Below are positions 56,976 through 64,000 of a stretch of DNA of 64,000 bases, one piece after another (position 1 is the first letter of the stretch; each line of letters opens with the position of its first letter). The notes beneath the pieces were generated by a model. The model had not been told where the DNA came from. It saw only the letters and a list, made by a program, of their open reading frames with translations, and ran no database searches. The position numbers and the translations under genes are program-made. The stretch is from Bubalus kerabau (taxonomy: Eukaryota; Chordata; Mammalia; Artiodactyla; Bovidae): contig NC_073628.1 of assembly GCF_029407905.1 (NCBI RefSeq), positions 21,977,501 through 22,041,500 of the forward strand, written 5' to 3'.

Positions 56976-57112
56976 ATGTAGTATATAATGTTGTATGTTA
57001 ATATATAATTAATAATATAATTATATTAATATAAAAATAGCTATATAATATAGTTGTTAATATAACTATAATAATATATTATTAATATAATAATTGTATA
57101 TTAATATATAAT
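56976..57112. repeat. AT-rich low-complexity DNA
   Basis: TATATAATTAATAATATAAT and similar; right half of the AT tract split by BovB. Confidence 0.9.
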
Positions 57113-57215
57113 AACTCTTTGCAACCCTATGGACTGTAGCCCTCTGGGCTCCACTGTCCATGGGATTCTCCAGGCAAGAATATTGGAGTGGGCTGCCATT
57201 TCCTTCTCCAACATA
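57113..57215 (-). mobile_element. Bov-tA fragment
   Basis: CTTTGCAACCCTATGGACTG to GCTGCCATTTCCTTCTCCAA; both ends missing. Confidence 0.85.
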
Positions 57216-57244
57216 GTAATGAGTTGTATAATAGTAACTACTAT

Positions 57245-57397
57245 GCTATGCTTAGTCACTCAGTTGTGTCCAAGTCTTTGGGACCCCTTGGACTGCAGCC
57301 CGCCGGAGTCCTCTGTCCATGGGATTCTCCAGGCAAGAATACTGGAGTGGGTTGCCATGCCCTTCTCCAGGGGATCTTTCTGACCCAGAGATTGAAC
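57245..57397 (-). mobile_element. Bov-tA fragment fused to L1
   Basis: GCTTAGTCACTCAGTTGTGT to GACCCAGAGATTGAAC, where the tRNA-like head breaks off and L1 sequence begins. Confidence 0.88.
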
Positions 57398-57760
57398 AGA
57401 CAGAGAAAGACAAATATCATATGATATCACTTATATGTGGAAGTTAAAAAAAATGATACAAATGAGCTTATTTATAAAACAGAATTGCAGACATAAAAAA
57501 CAAACTTATGGTTATCAAAGGGGGAAAGTGGGTGAGGGATAAATTAGGAGTTTGGGATTAACAGATACACAACTACTATATATAAAATAGACCTGCTGTA
57601 TAGCACAGGGAACTATATTCAATATCTTGTTATAACCTATAATATAAAAGAATCTGGAAATGAGTATATACATATAAATATATAATGGAATCTCTTTTGC
57701 TGTACACGAAATGAACACAACATTGTAAATCAACTATATGCCAGTTTAAAAAAAAAAAAA
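57398..57760 (+). mobile_element. L1 3' end with poly(A)
   Basis: GACAAATATCATATGATATC, CTGTATAGCACAGGGAACTA and CATTGTAAATCAACTATATG with A13 at 57748-57760. AGTAACTA at 57233-57240 and 57760-57767 may be the TSD. Confidence 0.93.
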
Positions 57761-57769
57761 GTAACTAAA

Positions 57770-58440
57770 CAAAAATAAAGCCTGAGAAGGGAGGTCACCT
57801 GAGCTGCCGGGCTCCACAGCAGGAGAAGGTCACAGGACAAGATAGGAAGCTGAGGCAGAAACCTGAGAGGGGGTTGAGCCCACAGTGAGAGCAGGACCCT
57901 GGTGGGTGCAGCGTACGCTCTGCTTGGATCAGAGCTGCCAGACGAGGGGGCAGAGGCCACAGATGTGAGCACCTGGAGGGACAGACCAGGTCGCACTCAC
58001 CCCCTTCTCGCCAGACAAGGCAATTTCTCCCTCCTGGTGGGTCTCAAAAAGTGTGTGCTGAATAAACGACGTGTCTCTAGGAGCTTCTTGCCTATGCAAT
58101 ATAATGCCCAGGAAGTTATAGAAAATGATCATTTGCCTTTCACCTCTCTGGACTGGAAAGTCGAAAGTGAAGGAACTGGTAAGGAGATTCTTCAGACAAG
58201 AACCTCCCTCCGTGGTCTGCCCATCACATCTCCTGGGGCTCCTCAGCCTGAAGGGGAAGCCCCTGGGCCTGTCCCACTGGTCCATCCCTTCATCTCCTCT
58301 CCATCTTCAACGCTGTAACCTTCATCTCCTCTAGAAGGGACACCCAGCGTAGGTGCTACTTGAGAAAGCATCTCGTTGATTTGAAAGACAAAATCATTCT
58401 TAGTGGCTTGAATTTAATCCGCAAAAATTAAAATTTTGCT
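57770..58440. other. Unique intronic sequence
   Basis: A plus-strand frame of 138 codons at 57902 has no recognised family. Possible L2 trace near 58045. Confidence 0.5.
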
Positions 58441-58442
58441 GA

Positions 58443-58560
58443 GGACTTCCCTGGCAGTCCAGTGGTTAAGACGGCACACTTCCACTGCAGGGGTTACAAG
58501 TTCGATCCCTGGTCAGGGGAACTAAGATTCCACATGCCAGTCAGTAGAGCCAGAATAAAC
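58443..58560 (+). mobile_element. CHR SINE
   Basis: GACTTCCCTGGCAGTCCAGT, TTCGATCCCTGGTCAGGGGA and CACATGCCAGTCAGTAGAGC. Confidence 0.94.
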
Positions 58561-58647
58561 ATGATGAAAAGGCAAATTGTCAGAGTGCACCCTCCCCCCA
58601 AATAATTTGCAAACCATGTCTTTTGGGGCAGCCTGTTGAGACTATCC

Positions 58648-58927
58648 GGAGAAGGCAATGGCACCCCACTCCAGTACTCTTGTCTGGAAAATCCCATGGA
58701 CAGAGGAGCCTGGTAGGCTGCAGTCCACGGGGTCACTAAGAGTTGGACACGACTAAGTGACTTCACTTTCACTTTTCACTTTCACGCATTGGAAAAGGAA
58801 ATGGCAACCCAGTCCAGTGTTCTTGCCTGAAGAATCCCAGGGACGGGGGAGCCTGGTGGGCTTCTATCTATGGGGTCGCACAGAGTCGGACACAACTGAA
58901 GCGACTTAGCAGCAGCAGCAGCAGCAG
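58648..58927 (+). mobile_element. Bov-A2 SINE with TSD
   Basis: GGAGAAGGCAATGGCACCCC to (GCA)n. TSD TTGAGACTATCC (58636-58647) / TTAAGACTATCC (58928-58939). Confidence 0.97.
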
Positions 58928-58939
58928 TTAAGACTATCC

Positions 58940-59640
58940 TGGGTGCCAATCTCCCTCCAGAAACATTCTTTCCATGGAAAAGTTGAGGGGATCCAAACAG
59001 GCAACATATGAGAGCCAAAAGCTCTCTCTGAAGCCTGCTGGAGTAGATCAGGGGACCCTAGTCCACTGGAGGCTCACTCCTGTTTCCTTTCTTTCAGGCT
59101 CCCTTCCGTCAGCCCTGCCCCAACTTCTGGCTCTGAGGCAGCCTCCAAGGAGTAGTGACCACTCAGTGTCCACCTCCACACCGGCTTCCCGGGACCTTCC
59201 CCTCCCAGCCCCTCCAGCCCCGGTCTCCATGGTGACAGCCCTTCTTCCTGGGGCACCGCCATCCCCGCCATCCTCAAGCTTCTCACCCTCGCCCTGGCCC
59301 ACACCTCCACCTGGGATGCCCCCTGTACCCCAGCTTTCCAGATCCCCTAGCCGATACCAAGAGGAAGCAAAGGGGTGCTCCCACCACAGGCCCCCCTGTT
59401 CACGGGCAGTCCTGGGGCTCAGGCTTTGCTGCGGAGGGCTTGTTCATCTCAACCCCCACCCCCACCCCTGGCTCCCAGTTGACAACCTGATAATTCTCTC
59501 TGATCACACAGTCTCTGGCAGCTATGGTGGCTGTCTTGCCACTGTCCTTCTTGCAAGAAAGGTTTTGAGATAAAAGAATGTGCTGCAAAATCATCATTAG
59601 AGCCTTGGAGAAGGGGCCTGGGAGAGGACTGGTCTGCCGC
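58940..59640. other. Unique intronic sequence with C-rich chance ORF
   Basis: A 199-codon frame starting at 58974 is proline/serine-rich because the DNA is C-rich. No domain is visible. Confidence 0.5.
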
Positions 59641-59644
59641 CCAC

Positions 59645-59835
59645 GCAGCCTCTCCGTCATCCCAGCTCCTCCCTCTCCCCTTCCTCCCCCTCTTCTCTCT
59701 GCCGTCTTCCCTCATCTCTCTCTTCCTCTCCACTCCTTCTCTCCCTCTCTCCCCATCCCCTCACCCTCTGGCTCCTTCTCCACTCTTTCCCTCCCTGTCT
59801 CCTCTCATCTTTTCCCTCCTTCTCTCTCTCTTGTT
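59645..59835. repeat. Polypyrimidine (CT)-rich tract
   Basis: About 190 bp almost purely C/T on the sense strand (CTCTCCACTCCTTCTCTCCC and similar). Confidence 0.9.
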
Positions 59836-59875
59836 TTGGTGCCAGAAGCAGTCTAATTACAACAGAGAACTTGAA

Positions 59876-59904
59876 GAGACAGAAAAAGAAAAAAAAAAAA
59901 AAAA
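59876..59904. repeat. A-rich low complexity
   Basis: GAGACAGAAAAAG followed by A16. Confidence 0.9.
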
Positions 59905-59909
59905 CACCC

Positions 59910-60365
59910 CAGCACATAGAGCTGATGAAAATGTCCTATGAAATCTAATTTGTAAAGCTCAAATCAGAATAAAAAGTGTTACTCCCACAATTCAGGGCCA
60001 ATTTGATTTTTAATGAGATTCCTCAGAGACCCAGCCAAGATCTCATCAGGTTGAAAACCTACCACCTTCCTGCCTTCCACACACTCTCTCTGCCATGTGG
60101 ACCTCTGTCTCTCCCCCGCTGCCATCCCCAGTGCCCCTCGGGGACATTCCCCAGTGGCTCCCTTCTCAGGGCCATCTCTTGCTGAGAGCTTGGCCCCAGT
60201 ATGGAGCTGTGTGTCCCCAGGATGGGCAGCAGACAGTGTCTGAGACCTCTGTGGCCACCCCAACTCTCTCCCAGTGGAGAAACAGCCTGCCCACCAGGTC
60301 CTGTTTTCCTCGGCTGTGTATCTGTGTCTGCAGAGTAGGGTGTAGGAAAAAAATACAAACTTAGA
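59910..60365. other. Unique intronic sequence
   Basis: No recognised repeat. Confidence 0.45.
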
Positions 60366-60369
60366 AGTC

Positions 60370-60520
60370 ACGACCCTCAGATCAAACCCCATTCATTAGC
60401 TGTGTGAACTTGGGCAGGTTACTTTGCCTCTCTGATCTGGGTTTCTTTGGTGTAAAATGGGAGCTGTTCTGCTCTGAACAGTAATCAGTCAGTTACAGGA
60501 GGGACTGCATGCGAAGCCCA
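60370..60520 (+). repeat. MIR SINE
   Basis: TTAGCTGTGTGAACTTGGGC, CTTTGCCTCTCTGATCTGGG and GTAAAATGGGAGCTG: MIR plus. Confidence 0.85.
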
Positions 60521-60679
60521 GATGGCACTGTGGGCCAGGAGCTCAGTGGACGTCAAAGTCCCAAGTCCCGTTGTCCGTTCAGCTGTGGCTTCCCAGGAAA
60601 CGTAGGTCACAAGACACCCTCTTCTTCGGCAATCCCTCCAGGTCCAGGCATAGAGATCCCCTCGCTGTAGAGGAGAACA

Positions 60680-60860
60680 CGGTCCTTAGAGCCAGAGTCT
60701 TGGATTCACAGCCCAGGTCCTGCCACTAGAGCCTCCCTGGACAATTGAGAAACCTCCAAGCCTCCGTGTGCTGAGTCCCTGTGACACGGGGTTGATGAGG
60801 CTCCACACAGGTGTTGTGGGCCCGTGACAGCCACGGGAAGGTACCCAGGGCACTTGTGAG
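60680..60860 (+). repeat. MIR SINE, diverged
   Basis: TTAGAGCCAGAGTCTTGGAT, CAGGTCCTGCCACTAGAGC and AACCTCCAAGCCTCCG: MIR plus. Confidence 0.7.
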
Positions 60861-60894
60861 TGACTAATATGCGAGGCTTCTGTTAATATTTTCC

Positions 60895-61030
60895 CTTCCT
60901 TGGGCCTCATGTCCTCATCTGGAAAATGGGGATAAAAATAGCACCGATCTCATAGGTTGTTATGAAGATGAACATACTAACAAGCTGATACTTTAAACCT
61001 CAGAACAATGCCTGGCGAATTGTACCTACT
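60895..61030 (+). repeat. MIR SINE, 3' part
   Basis: CTCATCTGGAAAATGGGGAT, CTCATAGGTTGTTATGAAGA and AACAATGCCTGGC: MIR plus. Confidence 0.85.
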
Positions 61031-61223
61031 GTGGTGTGTCTGGTTACCTTAGTCATGACCTGGCTAAGGGAGATGATTCAGGGAGGAGTGTGTGGGAGGG
61101 GTGGGGTCACACTGATGGTCTGCTTCCAAGTGACAGTGAGGCTGCAGTAGGGTCTGCTGCAGAAAAGAAAGGGACGGGAAGATGGGTGGAGACAGTGACC
61201 TGCTCCCTCAGCCATATCATCTG

Positions 61224-62573
61224 CCAGACTCCACCTGGACCCACTGAGGGCCCTAAAACTACACCTGGGCCCGCCATGTGCCCTGGGCCCACAGTGTGCC
61301 CCTGAACTCCACCCGGACCCACTGTGTGCCCCTGAACTCCACCCGGGCCCACTGTGTGCCCCTGAACTCCACCCGGGCCCACTGTGTGCCCCTGAACTCC
61401 ACCCGGACCCACTGTGTGCCCCTGAACTCCACCCGGGCCCACTGTGTGCCCCTGAACTCCACCCGGGCCCACTGTGTGCCCCTGAACTCCACCCGGGCCC
61501 ACTGTGTGCCCCTGAACTCCACCCGGGCCCACTGTGTGCCCCTGAACTCCACCCGGGCCCACTGTGTGCCCCTGAACTCCACCCGGGCCCACTGTGTGCC
61601 CCTGAACTCCACCCGGGCCCACTGTGTGCCCCTGAACTCCACCCGGGCCCACTGTGTGCCCCTGTACTCCACCCGGGCCCACTGTGTGCCCGTGAACTCC
61701 ACCCGGGCCCACTGTGTGCCCCTGAACTCCACCCGGGCCCACTGTGTGCCCCTGAGCTACACCTGGGCCCACTGTGCGCCCCTGAACTCCACCTGGGCCC
61801 ACCTGAACTCCACCTGGGCCCACTGTGCGCCCCTGAACTCCACCTGGGCCCACCTGAACTCCACCTGGGCCCACTGTGTACCCCTGAACTCCACCCGGGC
61901 CCACTGTGTGCCCCTGTACTCCACCCAGGCCCACTGTGTGCCCCTGAACTCCACCCGGGCCCACTGTGTGCCCCTGTACTCCACCCGGGCCCACTGTGTG
62001 CCCCTGTACTCCACCCGGGCCCACTGTGTGCCCCTGAACTCCACCCGGGCCCACTGTGTGCCCCTGAACTCCACCCGGGCCCACTGTGTGCCCCTGAACT
62101 CCACCCGGGCCCACTGTGTGCCCCTGAACTCCACCCGGGCCCACTGTGTGCCCCTGAACTCCACCCGGGCCCACAGTGTGCCCCTGAACTCCACCCGGGC
62201 CCACTGTGTGCCCCTGTACTCCACCCGGGCCCACTGTGTGCCCCTGAACTCCACCCGGGCCCACTGTGTGCCCCTGAACTCCACCCGGGCCCACTGTGTG
62301 CCCCTGAACTCCACCCGGGCCCACTGTGTGCCCCTGAGCTACACCCGGGCCCACTGTGTGCCCCTGAGCTACACCCGGGCCCACTGTGTGCCCCTGAGCT
62401 ACACCCGGGCCCACTGTGTGCCCCTGAGCTCCACCTGGGCCCACTGTGTGCCCCTGAGCTACACCTGGACCCACTGTGTGCCCCTGAACTCCACCTGGGC
62501 CCACTGTGTGCCCCTGAGCTACACCTGAGCCCACTGTGTGCCCCTGAGCTACACCTGAGCCCACTGTGTGCCC
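61224..62573 (+). repeat. 30-bp minisatellite, about 45 copies
   Basis: Tandem array with core ACTGTGTGCC CCTGAACTCC ACCCGGGCCC (three 10-mers = one 30-bp unit). Units are in perfect register from 61321 to 61800. Two shortened 18-bp units at about 61801 and 61849 lack ACTGTGTGCCCC and create a locally repeated 48-bp unit. Variants include GTACTCC, GAGCTAC and ACCTGGG (a CpG-to-TpG change). Because 30, 18 and 48 are multiples of 3 and the unit lacks stops, several reading frames stay open on both strands for hundreds of codons. This is not evidence of coding. The array ends about 600 bp before KIRREL3 exon 3. Confidence 0.97.
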
Positions 62574-62589
62574 TCAGGCATGTCACTCC

Positions 62590-62650
62590 TTTCCTAGGAG
62601 CCTCAGTTCATCTGTAAACTGTGGGTAATAACAGCTAACTAGCGTTGCAG
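62590..62650 (+). repeat. MIR fragment abutting the minisatellite
   Basis: GCCTCAGTTCATCTGTAAAC followed by a GGGTAATAACAG-like stretch matches the MIR core (plus orientation). Confidence 0.6.
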
Positions 62651-62654
62651 TTAA

Positions 62655-63149
62655 TCCTCCATGAATAGCTCCATTCTTTTTGTTCTGCAGGGCCTGGCTC
62701 CTTGGGGTGCTGGTCCTTTTCCCATCCTGGAAGCCACTAAAAGGATGATATTATTCCTTGGGTTCCCAGGTTTACTCATAGCTCTCCACCCTCCTCCATG
62801 CCCACAGCCCTGTTGAAGCACACCCCCAGAGTGCTTCCGGCTGGAGGTCTGTCTCCTGCCTCTGCCCCCTTGTGGAAGTAAGTGCCAAGGAGTGTCGTCA
62901 GGTGGAAAGGGGAATAGGGTGTCCCATGGCCCGTTTGGGGCTGGAGGATGGCGAATCCACAGCGTGAGTGCACTGGGGGTTGATGCGCAGGGAGCTGTGG
63001 CCAGCTCCTGTGAGCAGGAGATGGAGCTGGAGGCAGTGAGGAAGCCGCTGCTGGGCCCCAGCGGGAAGGGAGGCACTCTGGGGGGCTCTTGTCTCCTGGA
63101 CCAGCCTGCTCTCCACTTCCACAGATCAAGCAGAAGCCCTTCTGGCAAG
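62655..63149. other. Unique intron 2 end
   Basis: No repeat. A cryptic acceptor-like TTTTTGTTCTGCAG ends near 62690, but no donor or protein match supports an exon. Confidence 0.5.
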
Positions 63150-63180
63150 TAACTGACCGCCGTGCTTGTTTCCTTCCTAG

Positions 63181-63330
63181 GTCAAGTGTACTCCTTCAGC
63201 CAGCAGCCCCAGGACCAGGCCGTGGTGTCGGGGCAGCCAGTGACACTGCTGTGCGCCATCCCTGAATACGATGGCTTCGTTCTGTGGATCAAGGATGGCT
63301 TGGCTCTGGGCGTGGGCAGGGACCTCTCGA
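63181..63330 (+). CDS. KIRREL3: KIRREL3 coding exon 3 (start of Ig domain 1)
   Basis: The 150-nt exon starts GT (finishing the Gly codon begun by the last G of exon 2) and ends TCG A in phase 1. It encodes QVYSFSQQPQDQ, then the first half of Ig domain 1, with the B-strand cysteine in VTLLCAI and the C-strand tryptophan in FVLWIKDG. The paired cysteine must lie in the next exon, outside the window. The acceptor is TTCCTTCCTAG with an excellent branch-point candidate TAACTGAC at 63150-63157, its A 24 nt from the exon. The donor is GTGAGT at 63331. As remembered, human KIRREL3 differs at one residue (Val for Ala in DQAVVSG). In the family this domain mediates homophilic adhesion; that role is family knowledge, not read from the sequence. 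Confidence 0.97.
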
Positions 63331-64000
63331 GTGAGTACCCCCAGGCCTCCCTAGGAAGGCCTGGAACCCACCTCTGCCCTACCCACCCACCCACCCTCCT
63401 AGGGAACCCCATCTTCATAGGCATTTGGGGGGATTAAGTCTCAGCTTTCATTGTAGATTCCATGAGCAGAGTCAGGCAAGGCAGGCCCTGGTCCAGGATG
63501 CACAGGACTTTGAGGGCCCCTCTGACTTCCGGTGGTGAATTACAAGTAAACCTTCCATTCTGGCTGTCAGTCCTAAACCTAACACAGTGTTGGCTTGGCA
63601 TGTCTATTTCAAAGTCAAACCTGTCTCATGTAAAGTCAGATTTCCAGAAGTAAAGCCTTCGTCTTTCTTGATCCCAAATGTATTCCCCACTTAAGACACA
63701 ACCTGGTTCTTCCCTTCTTCCATCCATTGTTGTTTGTTGCTGTGTTTTTAATTGCTAAGTCCTGTCCGACTCCTTTGCCATCCCCATAGCCTATAGCCCA
63801 CCAGGCTCCTCTGTCCATGGGATTCTCCAGGCAAGAATACTGGAGTGGGTTTCCATTTCCTTCTCCAGGGGATCTTCCCAACACAGAGGTCGCACCCACA
63901 TCTCCTGCATTGGCGGGCAGATTCTTTTGCACTGAGTCACCTTGGAAGCCCCTCTCTATCCATTAAAGGGAACTAAGTAGATTGAAAATGCAAAGAAAGC
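63331..64000 (+). other. KIRREL3: KIRREL3 intron 3, 5' part
   Basis: Begins GTGAGT. It contains unique sequence to about 63730, then a Bov-tA SINE, and runs off the window. Confidence 0.93.
63735..63952 (-). mobile_element. Bov-tA SINE in intron 3
   Basis: GCTAAGTCCTGTCCGACTCC to GAGTCACCTTGGAAGCCCC. Confidence 0.93.

Larger units (their letters stand above)
30867..63180 (+). other. KIRREL3: KIRREL3 intron 2, complete (32,314 bp)
   Basis: Phase 1 intron bounded by GTCAGT at 30867 and a CCTAG acceptor ending at 63180. The flanking codon halves G and GT join to glycine, as expected in the protein. Confidence 0.93.

Noticed and set aside
58974..59573. 199-codon proline/serine-rich plus-strand frame
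   Set aside because: Explained by C-rich DNA. Amino-acid makeup is low complexity and there is no splice context with KIRREL3.
61224..62573. CRISPR-like array
   Set aside because: Direct repeats are contiguous with no unique spacers, in a mammalian intron: it is a minisatellite.
61078..62586. Open frames of 502, 485 and 416 codons on both strands across the tandem repeat
   Set aside because: The 30-bp unit is a multiple of 3 and has no stop codon in several frames, so these frames are a by-product of the minisatellite. They overlap on opposite strands and start in unique DNA without exon features.

Overview
This 64 kb window is mammalian nuclear DNA from a ruminant, most likely cattle or another bovid. 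The evidence is the repeat content: Bov-tA and Bov-A2 SINEs, a 1.1 kb piece of the RTE-type LINE BovB, cetartiodactyl CHR (tRNA-Glu type) SINEs, L1 3' ends and a ruminant ERV LTR, laid over a background of old MIR, L2 and MLT1 copies. No bacterial, viral or mitochondrial gene and no CRISPR array is present.

Only two stretches are convincingly coding. Both belong to one gene on the + strand: KIRREL3 (NEPH2), an immunoglobulin-superfamily synaptic adhesion protein. A 78-nt exon lies at 30789-30866 (segment between the signal peptide and the first Ig domain) and a 150-nt exon lies at 63181-63330 (start of Ig domain 1). Both have AG/GT borders, both start and end in phase 1, and they join in frame across GAA G|GT CAA. 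By comparison with the remembered mammalian KIRREL3 protein they are coding exons 2 and 3. The window therefore reads: 3' part of intron 1 (1-30788), exon 2, the whole of intron 2 (30867-63180, 32,314 bp), exon 3, start of intron 3 (63331-64000).

The rest is intron. Intron 1 carries a SINE cluster at 10.1-11.3 kb, a CpG-dense block beside an ERV LTR (12.2-13.3 kb), a hAT-like miniature transposon next to a BovB 3' end (20.6-21.2 kb), an MLT1 LTR cut into four pieces by three SINEs (24.1-25.2 kb), and an L1 copy with a possible 3' transduction only 140 bp before exon 2. Intron 2 carries stacked insertions at 33.1-33.7 kb, a cryptic-exon candidate at 34.6 kb, repeat-poor AT-rich blocks that look like conserved non-coding DNA (34-35, 37.7, 40.5, 45.4 and 46.2 kb), an inverted Bov-A pair and BovB at 55.2-57.0 kb, and a roughly 45-copy, 30-bp, CpG-rich minisatellite (61.22-62.57 kb) that ends about 600 bp before exon 3.

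The most notable non-routine observations are the compound minisatellite, the putative L1 3' transduction beside exon 2, the unexplained CpG-dense block, and the in-phase cassette nature of exon 2. I found no evidence of a new multi-gene system. Repeat family names come from recognition of remembered consensus sequences, and boundaries are accurate to about 5-20 bp unless a target-site duplication (TSD) is given.
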